Shown: piece by piece, positions 39,711-52,560 of the stretch
Numbering within the stretch: the stretch's first letter is position 1
Layout of the letters: each line of letters begins with the position of its first letter
Source of the DNA: Amphiduros pacificus
Taxonomy: Eukaryota > Annelida > Polychaeta > Phyllodocida > Hesionidae
Direction of reading: 5' to 3'
Assembly (NCBI GenBank): GCA_949316495.1
Contig: OX439003.1
Span: 26,139,656 to 26,203,655, forward strand
Length of the DNA: 64,000 nucleotides
The notes under the pieces: model-generated
What the model saw: only the letters and a program-made list of their open reading frames with translations
The model's database searches: none
What the model was told of the DNA's origin: nothing
Made by a program: the position numbers and the translations under genes

Positions 39711-41300
39711 ATATCTTGGCTTGTAGTGAACATATTTTCACTCTGAAAAGTCCTAATAGTATCTAAACGACCTCAGGATCATGAAAATAGAGATATCTAA
39801 GAGATCTGTATGATAAATAGTACCATAAAGGTGTTAAAAACGGCAGGCGCAATTTTAATGTTTTATACCATTCTTGTCACTTCCCATCCAAGATTTGCTA
39901 ATATCTTGGCTTGTAGTGAACATATTTTCACTCTGAAAAGTCCTAACAGTATCTAAACAACCTCAGGATCATGGAAATAGAGATATCTAAGAGATCTAAG
40001 TATTGATTAGTACCATAAAGGTGTAAAAAACGGCAGGCGCGATTTTAATGTTTTATACATTTCTTGTCACTTCCCATCCAAGATTTGCTAATATCTTGGC
40101 TTGTAGTGAACATATTTTCACTCTGAAAAGTCCTAATAGTATCTAAAGGACCTCAATATCATGAAAATAGAGACATCTAAGATATCTGTATGATAAATAG
40201 TACCATAAAGGTGTAAAAAACGGCAGGCGCGATTTTAATGTTTTATACATTTCTTGTCACTTCCCATCCATGATTTGCTAATATCTTGGCTTGTAGTGAA
40301 CATATTTTCACTCTGAAAATTCCTAACAGTATCTAAACAATGTCAGGATCATGGTAATATAGATATCTAAGAGATCTGAATGTTGAATAGTACCATAAAG
40401 GTGTAAAAAACGGCAGGCGCGATTTTAATGTTTTATACATTTCTTGTCACTTCCCATCCAAGATTTGCTAATATCTTGTCTTGTAGTGAACATATTTTCA
40501 CTCTGAAAAGTCCTATCAGTATCTAAACAACCTCAGGATCATTGAAATAGAGATATCTAAGAGATCTTTATGATAAATAGTACCATAAAGATGTAAAAAA
40601 CGGCAGGCGTGATTTTAATGTTTTATATCTTTCTTGGCACTTCAAATCCAAGATTTGCTAATATTTTGGCTTGTAGTGAACATATTTTCACTCTGAAAAG
40701 TCCTAACAGTATCTAAACAACCTCAGGATCATGGAAATATAGATATCTAAGAGATCTGAATGTTTAATAGTACCATAAAGGTGTAAAAAACGGCAGGCGA
40801 GATTTTAATGATTTATACATTTCTTGTCACTTCCCATCCAAGATTTGCTAATATCTTGTCTTGTAGTGAACATATTTTCACTTTGAAAAGTCCTAACAGT
40901 ATCTAAACAACCTCAGGATCATGGAAATAGAGATATCTAAGAGATCTGAATGTTAAATAGTACCATAAAGGTGTAAAAAAACGGCAGGCGCGATTTTAAT
41001 GTTTTATACCTTTCTTGTCACTTCCCATCCAAGATTTGCTAATATCTTGGCTTGTAGTGATCATATTTTCACTCTGAAAAGTCCTAATAGTATCTAAACA
41101 ACCTCAGGATCATGAAAATAGAGACATCTAAGAGATCTGTATGATAAATAGTACCATAAAGGTGTAAAAAACGGCAGGCGCGATTTTAATGTTTTATACC
41201 ATTCTTGTCACTTCCCATCCAAGCTAATATCTTGGCTTGTAGTGAACATATTTTCACTTTGAAAAGCCCTACCAGTATCTGAACAACCTGAGGAACATGC
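39711..41300. repeat. 190-bp satellite-like array, ~8.3 units
   Basis: The marker ATATCTTGGCTTGTAGTGAA occurs, with small changes, at 39711, 39901, 40091, 40281, 40471, 40661, 40851, about 41042 and about 41227, a 190-bp period with the last unit shortened. Each unit also carries ACGGCAGGCGCGATTTTAAT. Units are about 90-95% alike. No open frame persists. Confidence 0.95.
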
Positions 41301-41947
41301 AAATAGAGATATCTTGTCACTTACAATGCAATATATAATATCCTGATGTAGTAATTTATCAATTTTTAAGTCCTCAAATAAAGTCCTCAAATGCACATTT
41401 TCCAATGTTGTATGCATATGTGGATATATGCAATTCCAAGAGCTATTGATTAAAGGTGATATGAATGTATACTGATATTAACAACATAAATACAATATTG
41501 TAAAGACATTCAACAATCTTTACAACATTGTTTATGAACTGATATGTGCAATTTGACATATTTGGTAAAATACAACATATTTAAGCATTGTAAATAAGTA
41601 AATGGTATTTACAAAATTGTTTATTAGCTGAAAGATCTTCATTGGTCTTTACAATGGAAAAACAATACATGTTTATTTTTGTAAATCTTATTTTTCGGGC
41701 AGTGACATCTGCATAAAAAAACTGTTCAAGGGTCAATTTTTTGGGGAAAAATGGAATTTCAACCTTGTAGAATTCAATTTTAGAGGGGAGAAAAAGAAAC
41801 AAAAATGTTGTAGGTACAATCTATCCAAAAACATGTTTAAGGGACCCAGTTTTGAGGCATCAACAACAAATACAATATACACCATAACTTTTAGGGCAAC
41901 ATACAATCTGTTTACATCCCTTTCAACATAATTTCTGTCATTTCGTG

Positions 41948-43661
41948 ATGAGACCTACTTGTAGTATATAGATATAGAGCTGCCTCACTGAATTGTCATG
42001 TCACAGATCCTTGACACGACAACCCACCATGCAGTCACATCTGCAGTCACATTCAAGGACAACATATTCTCAAGGACTACAGGTTAACAATTAGAAATAT
42101 GAGAGCAATAAGAAATGTTACATTGCTCTCAGATACAATCTATTGCAAATATCTTTTATCTTTTATAGTTACTTTGCTTGATTATATTTTATTAACATTT
42201 ATTATTCGGCACAGACCTTCATACATTTGATTTCTTAACTTTACATTGATTATGATATATCTTAACCGTGAAAAATGTTTGAATTGGGCAGTTTTAAAGC
42301 CAAACCTTTATGGTAACCAAGCAGAGAAAATATTTTGTAGTCAATTCATTAATAATCATAACTATTTATTGATAATTTTAAGCTCTCAGCGGTTTGAGAT
42401 ACAATAGTTCCAAATATTAAACACCTGTGCATCCTATCCTATGAAGGCCTAAATATGATGACCTCAATAATGACCTTGGGCTTCAAATTGTGACCAAAAC
42501 TTCAACATTTTGTTAGATCTTATCTGCTAAGATACAGGCTTCACATTTTTACCATAAAGGCATCCGATGAAGGCCTCAATGGAATGACTTCAGCTGTGAC
42601 CTTGACTTTAACACAAATCTGACATTTTGATGTATGTTGCTATATCTTAAATGCACTACATACTGTACTACTTTAAATCATGTATGCTTAAAACAGCCAC
42701 TGACTAAGCTGGACCACATGATGAAGTTTTTGACATATTCTTTCAAAATGTGGCCTATAACTTTGACATTTAACTACTTCTCATCACTTTGACAAGCAAA
42801 TGACGTGACTGAAGAGTCTGTGCCAGAGTGGGAGATGAATTTGTGGCTTATGATCCAGAATATACAGCATTTTTAATCACAGACTACAAAGTGAGTTCTT
42901 TTAGGTTGACTGTTACCATCTGATGTTCAAAGTTGTACACTTCCTGAAAAGTTCTGTAAGTGATTTTATGTAAGTCCCACCCATGACTTTCTTCATCAGA
43001 AAAACAAGCTTTTTAGTCAAAGAAAGCAATGTGTCACCTGCTGGGTGCCTGTAGACTCCCTGAAGTCTGGGAAATTGTGTGGTGTCCAGGCAATGTGTGG
43101 TCTATAATATCAGGTCAAAATGTTTGCAAAGCACATCAAGAACTGGGGTTTGTGCAAAGGAATTTCATCATGTGCCGAGGAAATATAAAATGACGACCGT
43201 TGTGCACCCTTACTTAAAATATGTGTGTGGGGCACTCACCGCAAGATATTAACCGAATAGAATCAGTTCAAATATAAGTCGCCAGATTTGTGACTGGCGA
43301 TTGAAAGAGAGAAACGGACCTAGGCTAGGCACTGTCACACTGTAACACTGTAAAATTCTGGAATGGGCCCAGGGGAATGGGATTCACTAACAGGGAGAAA
43401 CAGGACTCAGAGGCTTTTGTTGTACAAAGCTTAAATTGAAAAATAATTTTAAAACTACCAGAAAATGTTGACCACAGGACGTGGCATAGTTGGTTGCACA
43501 TTTTCTCATATCAGCTGAGGCCCATGCATGAAAGGTCAATCCATTGTCCATGTTAAACTGTGACTGGGTAAGTTGTCATGTCAAGGACCTGCGACATGAC
43601 AATTCAGTGAGGCAGCATGATATCCATTGATATCTGCTGCAAGCATGTCTCATCATGAAAC
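41948..43661. mobile_element. ~1.7-kb segment with ~100-bp inverted ends, family unknown
   Basis: 41948-42037 is the reverse complement of about 43565-43661, sharing TTGTCATGTCAAGGA, CATGACAATTCAGTGAGGCAG and GTCTCATCATGAAA. A third copy of the end sequence stands alone at 52476-52560. The interior has no recognisable transposase. It could be one non-autonomous element with long terminal inverted repeats or two separate insertions in opposite orientation. Confidence 0.45.
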
Positions 43662-45680
43662 CCCAAACATAAAACAAACCAAAACAATCAAAATATAATC
43701 AGCACAGGTCTAAGGAAAAACTAGGGAAATTGCCACACAGAAATGGCGACAAGTTGTGACCCTTAAAAATACACTTATTTCCCAAGGACTAGACTGTGAT
43801 TGATTGGAATAATATTCCCCCTGATTTAACTATAATTTTAACAGGAAACTTGGCATCTTTAGTGATAAACTTGATGGAGAGTACAGGCTGGCATGGTGGC
43901 AATCTTACACTCTCGGCGGGATGCCAATCGGTTTTGCCAGTATACCCATAGCTGAAGATGTTGATGCCAGTGGAATTTAGATTTGCATATATGATAATGA
44001 TAATTCCCTCCCTTGTGTTTCACATGCCATATTGAATTCATTTTCGTTTTGCAAATATGCACATCTTTACACTCTTGAGCTATACAATTAAATGAGAATA
44101 TTGACAGATAATTGGAGCATAATTAATGAACCAATAGAGTGCTTCACATCTACTCATATCCCTTACAGGTTGTCTTTGGTTGATGTATGGAAGTTGTTCA
44201 AGTTTAACTGGCAAGACGACGTGAGCTCTCAGAATATGTGGTCTTGCATATGCTTGCTTTCAAGTTCAGAAATCATCCCAGCTTGTCTTATGTTGATATA
44301 TAAACAACTGTTCAAGGAAGTCATCCCTGTGTGAAAAACATTGCTTGGAATGAAACTTTCAGGTTTCAGTTTAACTCTCTCCGTATTGACCTCCTTGCCT
44401 GTGTCCTGTGTGTATTTTTAGGTAACATAAGACTGTAGTTTTCATGTTTTTTCATGTTTGGAACTTGCCTGTATGGCAAGAATGCCAGATAGGGGGTTGT
44501 CTTAATGGGAGAAGCAATATGTCTGTTAATGGACATTTTCACAGGGTTAATTCAAGAATTGGCAGATGAGATGAGAGGGTTTAGTCTGCTTACATGAGGT
44601 TTATCGTGGTTCTTGTCAATAAGTGGACCCGGCTTTATATAGGGAGAATGTCATCGTACAAACATGATGTTATTGCTGTCCACCTGGCCGTTTCTTACAT
44701 TCTTAATCCAATTCACTGATGGAAGCAGTTTTCCTTTGCTGAGGGACAAGTTATCTAAAATTACCCAGGGGGACGTTCCTATACAGCACAGAGTTTTGGT
44801 GGCGTTATATGATTTGTTGATAGCTGATTGAGAAATTTGTTAAGAGGTAGATCTGGTATCAATAATATAAAGATAATTATGTTATTCATTCATCAACCAT
44901 TTATGTTCCAGAGGGTCCTAAAAGCTAAAAGCGAACTTTAATTGTTTCGCTTTGAACAGACAAGCCTGAGTATTAGGGCTACGTATCAAAGCGTTGAATG
45001 TCCAGCAAGTTCGTCCAATTCCATCAGTACCAAGTATGTTGGAAAATATTTTAGCATAAAATATTGTATTTATTTTTGTCAATTTGTTTGAAGTTAGAAT
45101 AAGATATATAAACTCAAAATCATGGTAAAATATCACTGCACGAACAACTGATCTTTAATTTAATTATTGAGATGCATTGAGAGGTTGAATAAAATTATTC
45201 GATGAAAAAAGACTTCATCCAGAAACTGCATGCTGGGTAATTTATCTTACCTGTTTAACAATTGCATTCTGGGTAATATCCTCTTAACCAATCAGCAGTC
45301 TTGCATCAATACTTGGCATTACGATTGAACAGTCATTTTGGATCCGGTTCTACCTTGCTTGGGACTGTCCCTTAAAACCAGCAGCACTTAGCCATTAAGT
45401 TGATACAGTTACTGTGCAATATATGCCACATATATCAATTCACATATATCATTTCAGTATCATTTTACTCTCAAAGTATCCTATTAACACAAGTATCTTT
45501 GATATTGAAGAAACAGAGATTTACTATGATTTCATTTGTAAAACTACGCTATGCAGGTTAACATCATTGCAAGTTCTTGCCTTTTCACAAATACATGGAG
45601 ACGATTCTCTGCTACTATTGATCAGAGCATCATAAAGTAGGACAGAGTCAAACTAGTAAGTTAAAAAAGCTAGTTTAAAT
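43662..45680. other. Intergenic, no gene recognised
   Basis: AT-rich sequence with only short open frames. None resembles a known family or has convincing splice context. Confidence 0.5.
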
Positions 45681-45689
45681 CATCCATGA

Positions 45690-46122
45690 AATGGCTTTCA
45701 AGCACGTTTTCCTTGTATAATACAAACGTTTATACCCCAAACTTTGCGAATGCTTTTACCCATCATATATCGCCAACAGATATTTCTCTGCCATTTGAAA
45801 ATAGATGAGTCTTCTGCTAAAAGCAAAAATCTTCCATTGTACCCTTTATCAACAAATTTTGTCTAGCTGACCAGTGATCTAGTGCAAACACCTGCTTAGT
45901 GAAGTATTGCTAACAATGGCACACCTTCAGATTTGGACACTGGAGTGATTCGGATCACAGAGGTCTGTTTGTCCATTGGTACGGGCCTAACACCCCGACA
46001 GACAGACAGACCACAATAGAGGTTACATGCACACATGTGACCACCTTGGCACATACACCAAACCTCTGTACAATTGCTTTTGACCTGTTTTAATATGCTG
46101 AGCAAAATATCTGTATTCAAAG
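45690..46122. repeat. Interspersed repeat family A, copy 1
   Basis: Shares about 400 bp with 48245-48640: TTTCAAGCAC, AAACTTTGC, GTAGATGAGTC-TCTGCTAAAA, GTGCAAACACCTGCTTAG and GGCCTAACACC-TGACAGACC. Reverse-orientation fragments occur at about 49735-49990 and 940-1035. No coding frame is evident; probably non-autonomous. Confidence 0.7.
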
Positions 46123-46361
46123 AGGTTAATAGTTTTGGTGTATAAGACAGGGCTATGGGTTGACTCTGTCTAGCGACCAGTACATACTGTGCAATGTTGC
46201 CGTTCTATACTCCTCTCACATATATCGTCCATCATATATATCATGATGGAAACATGCATGGGCTCAATGTTTTCTTTTTCTGGAACTGACTGTTTGTTCT
46301 AAGCTGTTCATATTTATTTTCTGACACATCCCTGTGGGGTGGAGTTTACTCTATGGCATGG

Positions 46362-46560
46362 GAGACCGACCCCACTAGCACAGTTGGTAGAGTGTAGGAT
46401 CTGTGCCTTTGTTGGTTAAATAAGTGGAGGGCGGGAGGTGGTGGGTTCGAATCCCACTGCCGGCAGTGTTACTTTCACACTGGGTAAAAGGCTCGAAAGT
46501 CGACCTGATATGGCCATTGTTGCTGAAAGGGTCGTAAAAACACCATTTCACATTTTCACA
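46362..46560 (+). mobile_element. tRNA-derived SINE with 12-bp target-site duplication
   Basis: A tRNA-like head carries an A box TAGCACAGTTGG (46376-46387) and a B box GGTTCGAATCC (46444-46454). It is followed by a body with GACCTGATATGGCC and GAAAGGGTCGTAAAA. The insertion is flanked by TCTATGGCATGG at 46350-46361 and 46561-46572. A 5'-truncated relative with the same body lies at 59583-59725. The SINE family is not named because I cannot compare it with a library. Confidence 0.85.
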
Positions 46561-46823
46561 TCTATGGCATGGAGGTGAAAATGTTTAGTTGCCACTACTA
46601 CTAGTGATTACAAATCCATACTGCATAGTACATTTATTTTAAGTTGTTCAAAATGCATGTCATGATTATGTTTATATTTCGTCCAATGTCTTGACATTTC
46701 ATTATGTCTGATTGGCCATCAATTTTATCATTTTTTAGCCTCATTTCTCCACCAAAACGTTTACCATTATTATTATTTTGGTGAGATCATCATCTCATGT
46801 GTGGTTCGAAGGAAATGCTCTAG

Positions 46824-46945
<122 letters not shown>

Positions 46946-47006
46946 CATTTTATGCCACATGTGATATATCACTTGGAAATATTATTTTACGTTGTACATA
47001 TTCAGA

Positions 47007-47390
47007 AATCATCTCACATCTTTACCCTCCATAGCAGGAATTGTCTATCATATCAGTCCCCGCCACTAAAGCTAAAAATGTGCGCACAGAATCGAGCGCA
47101 AGTCATTTATTTTCAGAAAAAGCTGTCTGTCAACTCATTGGTGAAAGAATATAAATAGATTTGTTTTGTACTGGTAGTTGTACGGATTGGTCAGTACCTG
47201 TGCCACACACCTGGTTACAGTATATGGCCTAATGTTGGTCAATTCAATTTTGATGATATTTTTGTGAGCAAGGTAAATATTTATGACTTTATTGGGATTT
47301 CCAAAGCTTGAATGAAATCAAAAACAGGGCAATGCCTGCAGAGGTAGTAATTGAATACTTACTACCTGTGTAATGCAGAGCAGCAATCTG
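47007..47390 (+). repeat. Interspersed repeat family B, copy 1
   Basis: Begins near CTATCATATCAGTCCC, continues with GTGCGCACAGAATCGA, AATATAAATAGATTTGTTTT and TGGTCAATTC-ATTT, and ends with GCAATG-CTGCAGAGGTAGTAA. The same order is found at 47510-47890 and 60045-60390 and, reversed, at about 51480-51700; a short piece lies at 61128-61180. Shared ends and copy number fit a MITE-like family. Confidence 0.75.
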
Positions 47391-47509
47391 GGCGATTTGT
47401 GAACAAAAGGAACATGAGTACAAACTAATTTATTGGAAATTAGACTGAAAAATAACATAGAGTAGCAGACAAGCTCACCTAGATTGTAGGTAACAAATAT
47501 TTCCTGGAA

Positions 47510-47890
47510 TGGAGTCCCCTGCTACCCCCCATATCAGGCCTTCTCTATCATATCAGTCCCTGCCACCAATGGTATAAAGGTGCGCACAGAATCGACCGCG
47601 AGTCACCAGTAGTCATACAAATCTGGCTGTGGACTGATTTGCTGAAATAGATTCCGTTTTGTTCTGACAGCTGTACTGATTGGTCAGTTTATACACTATG
47701 TCAGATACCCGGTCCCAAGCCGATATTGGTCAATTCGGATTGGGGTTTTTTTTAGTGAGCAAGACGAGTATCTATGACTTGGGAAATTCCAAACTCCGAA
47801 TGAGATCAAAAGCAGGGCAATGACTGTAGAGATAGTAAGAAGACTGAACAACAAGCAATATGACCGATGTAATGTAGTCCCCTGCAGGGT
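47510..47890 (+). repeat. Interspersed repeat family B, copy 2
   Basis: Direct copy lying about 120 bp downstream of copy 1, more diverged in the middle (ATTCGGATTGGGG) but with the same ends. Confidence 0.7.
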
Positions 47891-48244
47891 ATTTGAGATT
47901 CTAATTATTTGATTTTATCACAGTCATCGCTTAATAAACGTTTCTATGCAGTGAGTGGTCCAGATAGGAGGTAGGGATGTGATACTGTGGCAAATATTTG
48001 ACCGCCCAGTAACAGGATTGGATGGAAGGGAAACATTTTAATTGGCGGAGAATCCTTTTGTAGGTGATCAGAAACATGTATTTCTTAGCCTTGAATTATT
48101 TAGTCATTATAAAAGGTCTCCAATTAAAGTAAAACTGCCGAAAACCCTCTTTCTGACTTTGCAACAATAAATATTGTGAATTACATCTCATGAGTATTAG
48201 CAACGGTATCTAATATATCAGCAATATTTTGATTGTGGACATGT

Positions 48245-48640
48245 TTGTAGAGTTTAAAGCTTTCATGAAATGAGGTTTTCAAGCACTTCTTCTTTGCATG
48301 ATATAAATGTTTATACCTCAAACTTTGCTAGAAAATGTTATTACCTATAATATGTCCCCTACATAAAGTTCTGTGCCATTTGAAAGTAGATGAGTCCTCT
48401 GCTAAAATCCAAATCACCATTGGACACTTTGTAAACAAACTTTGTTCAGATGACCAGTGAGTAAGTGCAAACACCTGCTTAGGAAAGTTTGTTAACAACA
48501 GGGCACCTTCAGATTGGAACAACAGAGTGATTTGGCTTTCAGAAGCCTGTTCGTCCATTAATGTTTGTCCATTGGCACAGGCCTAACACCCTGACAGACC
48601 ACAATAGAGGTCAAATGCTTCTATATACATGTGACCACCT
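48245..48640. repeat. Interspersed repeat family A, copy 2
   Basis: Matches 45690-46122 in the same orientation over its full length, with scattered substitutions and small indels. Confidence 0.7.
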
Positions 48641-48956
48641 GGTGGTCAAAAGAGTACAGCCAGCACTTTTACTATTAAAGTATACCCTAAACCTCTGTAA
48701 AATGGCATGTGACCTCTGTGATTTCATAAATGCTTTAACCTAATATGCTGATGAAAAACGAGACTAAAATAGCATTTATTTAGTGTTTAAAGAGCATTTA
48801 TTTAGCTTTTTGAGGCCTTAACTTATCATTTGCGAGAAACATTCAGTAATATGCATTTTTAAAACATCCTTTCATTTTGTGAAGAACTATAGATAAGAAA
48901 ACAAGTGTTGAGTGTATATAGTGTTGAGTATATATATATGGTTGTGAAGCTTGCAC

Positions 48957-49013
48957 TTTCCTGAAAATGTACATGGTTTCCAGAAATTTGAATTGGCAAA
49001 CATACAGTTTACA
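48957..49013 (+). repeat. Short duplicated segment (second copy at 49788-49841)
   Basis: About 50 bp, including GTACATGGTTTCCAGAAA and GAATTGGCAAACATACAGTTT minus its last base, is nearly identical at 49788-49841, next to a reversed fragment of family A. Confidence 0.7.
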
Positions 49014-49734
49014 GATCATTCACCCTTACGCAGCCGACCAGCACTGACCGTTGTGCCAAGCGATCTTCATTTATTACAGGACATAATTGAAGAGTATTAC
49101 ATTGTCACTTCGTTAAATAGAAGTGAGGATTTGTTTGCCATGCTTGTTTTCCACGACCCTAGCACTCTGTCTTCCTTCCATGACTAACCATCCAGGTTAC
49201 CTAGATGTTTTCAGGCCATTATAACTTTGTGCACAAGTAGCAAGGCGAATCAAATACACTGCATACTTATGAGGTGGACACCTGTTGGCAAATTCAGACA
49301 GTGCAGACATCATCATACACAAATATTTCACAAATACTTATTTCTCTCATGCCGAACTGTCAACTCCTTAGAGCCAATTGACCTAAAAGGTGAGACTATA
49401 TGTTTTATTCCAATCTTTTCACGAATTTTAGATTACTGCAATGTTTAGTATAAATTTGCATTGATGGTCATAACAATGGCAGAACCAAACCAATACGGAA
49501 ATGTGTTGTGCAGTGATGTGGTTCAGTCAATAACAGAGGTCGTCAGAGGTCTGTCACCTTTTGTGACAGAATTCTTCGATTGTTTTGCTTACAAAAACCT
49601 CAGGGCAAATATATACCCAATATGAATATATTCAATGTGATTATTTACTGAATTTCTGTACATATATATTTATTTGCCTTGTGTTCTTGTTATGATATTT
49701 TTCTGATTTACTAACAGATATTCCCCAATCGAAG

Positions 49735-49990
49735 CAGAGATTTGTACTAGGTCACTGGTCAGCTAAACAAAGTTTGTTGTTTGTTTGTTTCCTGAAAATG
49801 TACATGGTTTCCAGAAAGTTGAATTGGCAAACATACAGTTTGCATGATAAGTGTTCAATGGATAAAGTAGAAGACTCGTCTACTTCAAATGTCACAGAAA
49901 TTTATATAGGTATAATTTGATGGGTAATAACATTTGATCAGTTTGGTATATAAACATTTAAAATCTGATTTCATGAAAGGTTTAAGTTTC
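49735..49990 (-). repeat. Interspersed repeat family A, reversed fragment
   Basis: GTCACTGGTCAGCTAAACAA and AGAAGACTCGTCTACTT correspond to the reverse complement of family A. The match is interrupted by the duplicated segment at 49788-49841. Confidence 0.55.
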
Positions 49991-50614
49991 TGTTTTGTGA
50001 AGCATTCACGTCGTGTTGTGCAAACCTTCGGATGATTTGATGTATGTCTAATGTAACAACAATATATGGGTTGTTTTCAGAAATTTGGAAAAACCTCTCT
50101 ATAGTCATGTAATCTGGACTATATTTTTGGATTTACGAGGGCGATAATTGAATTGGGATGGTTTTTTTTACATTTTTATGTTATTTAGTTCCAATGCTTA
50201 TCTCTTAATTCTTTGAAGATCTTTGTTATTTGTAAACATATAAAAGAGCAACTTAAGGCACAGCAGCAGAGTTTGAAATAAGTCATGAATTGAAACATAC
50301 ATACATTCATATCCTGCCATACAGATCTGGCAATAGATGGCCTCTCATTATACTGAGGTTGACCAGTGCAATGATCAAAAGAAACTGACAAATATCTGAA
50401 AGACGTATATTGAAAGAGCTTACCTCGCCATGTATCACCCTAAACATTTAAATTCTCAATCCTTTGCTCCCAATGTCCATATTTGTCAAGATGTCCATAT
50501 TTGTCAAAAAATACCACGTGACTAGTGTTTTATCTTGTACATGTTGTGCTCTCCAGTTTCAGCCAAAGGTGTATGTGCTCCCTCACATATGAAGGGATCA
50601 CTTCTTGGAAATGG

Positions 50615-51124
50615 CACCATTCACGCATATTCACAGGATTCATGGAAGAATTCTTTCATTGATTCACATGCTTCAAGACACTGAATGTATGCATACATTG
50701 TACACTATACATTGCATTCATTATTGAGGGTGTATGGGGGCAAATCATCCTACAGGTGGCACTCTCAGAAGTAGTTTATGGTCTAGCTTGTAGCATGATC
50801 TCATCTCAATACCTGATACATCAAATGTACAATTCTCGACTTGAATGAATAAAAACATTTATCCATGTACAATTGAAGGAGGAGCTCACCAATACAAGAC
50901 ATGTAGTTTAAAATTAATTTTGCATAAAGAAGCCTTGGCTAAATATTATTTTGCTTTTTGTAAATACAATTGCCTTTTCACAGTGTCTTAACCATATGCA
51001 AACTTGTGTTCCAAACCATATGAATTAAATGTATAGTGTTCAATGTATGCATACATTCAGTGTCTTGAAGCATGTGAATCAATGAATGAATTCTCCCATG
51101 AAGCCCGTGAATATGTGAATGGTG
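50615..51124. mobile_element. Foldback element with ~105-bp inverted arms
   Basis: 50615-50721 and 51019-51124 are inverted copies, about 90% alike, including CATGCTTCAAGACACTGAAT and GTATGCATACATT. The ~300-bp spacer has no coding capacity. The size and arm length suit a MITE or foldback element; no target-site duplication was established. Confidence 0.65.
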
Positions 51125-51479
51125 TAAATGTTTTCATAAGTATCTCCCTAGTTCCATGGCTATTTCAGTGTTTTATCAATATTAATGATATAGAATTTGA
51201 ATATTTAAAGTTCAAAAACATATGAAATGTTTCAGTCATTTTTTTTCTCAGTCATTTTTATATGGTTAAATAAAACCATGACTTGAATAAAGAAATGGGT
51301 AGTCAATAATGCTGAGATGTATGTGTGGTGATTTGGCCACTACTTTGAGACATGTGATAATGACCACACACCCCACGGATCTCAGCAAGCAAGCCTCCTC
51401 GGAATGACGCCCACGGGTACCTTGATCAGACACTTTCCTCTTCACGTCAGGCATTTTGGCTTTAGGGGAAAACACGGTA

Positions 51480-51700
51480 CTTTGCAATACATAGGTAGTA
51501 TTCATGCATTTACTATCTCTGCAGTCATCACCAGTACAAAACTAATCACCTGCCACTACAAAAACAAATCTATTTGTATTCTTTCACCAATCAGTGGACA
51601 GCCAGATTTGTATGATTACTGATGACTTGCGACCGATCCTGTGCGCAGCTTTGTACCTTTGGAGGCAGGGACTGATATGAGAAAGAAGACCTCTAATGGT
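51480..51700 (-). repeat. Interspersed repeat family B, reversed copy
   Basis: On the minus strand this contains GACTGATATG-equivalent, GTGCGCAC-like, AATACAAATAGATTTG and ACTGCAGAGATAGTAAAT in the family B order; it is shortened in the middle. Confidence 0.65.
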
Positions 51701-52475
51701 GTGTGTGTAATTTTTAAGCACTGATATAATGCTTTACACATGTGTGTGTTGATGTCACCTGCCAGTCTGGTTCCTCTTAGCACCTTATGGTTTCAGTCTG
51801 TGTTAGCTCTGATGAAGTAAGTGAGGTGCCAGTGAGTGTTGGGCGTTGTTCCACGGCTTGCTGCTGGGGAGAAAGCAGTGGAAATATTTAACGGTTCAGC
51901 TGGGAAGCAATTAACAATCACTGTTCAGGAAGTGTGTAATTTGGCATCTTTTACAGGATCAATTTATGTTTTCTGTCTGGATCATTCACTACAGAACTCG
52001 AGAGAGGCATTCGTAGTTTGAACATCTTGTATGGGAGTGATTTTGATTTATGCATGACCTGAGATAAACCCAACAAACTCAAGGCTAATAACACTCTTTC
52101 ATTTGCTTTGTGCAAAACTCTGCGCTTTGTGTGAATTGCTTACAGTCTGTTGGAGGATATTCATAATCGTCAAGGTCACATATAGCTCAGTGAACAACCC
52201 TGCCGACTGTTTGTATCACATTTGATGGGACATTCACATCTCGCTTGAGAAGAGGTATAAAAATTGCGGCATGTGATCAAGGTTAACATTTTATGAACTT
52301 TGTTACAAGATCAGAGTCGTATTTGATTTTATCCTTCCGACAGTCACATGCGCACAAAAATAGATTGAAATACATTTTCTATGTTTCATTAGATTTCATC
52401 AGTTTTATGCTTTATTAAATGTCAGCAGTTTATTTGTCGGACTTTGATTTTGATGTTTGTAAATCAGTGATTGTG

Positions 52476-52560
52476 TGGGTTGTCATGTCAAGGACCTGCT
52501 ACATTACACTTCAGTGAGGCAGCACTATATCTGCTACAAGTAGGTCTCATTACGAAATGT
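52476..52560 (+). repeat. Solo copy of the 41948/43661 end repeat
   Basis: Contains GTTGTCATGTCAAGGACCTG, TTCAGTGAGGCAGCA and CTACAAGTAGGTCTCATTAC, matching the inverted ends of the 41948-43661 segment. Confidence 0.65.

Noticed and set aside
46376-46460. Functional tRNA gene
   Set aside because: A and B boxes are present but no cloverleaf with paired acceptor stem can be drawn; flanking target duplication and tail show it is a SINE.
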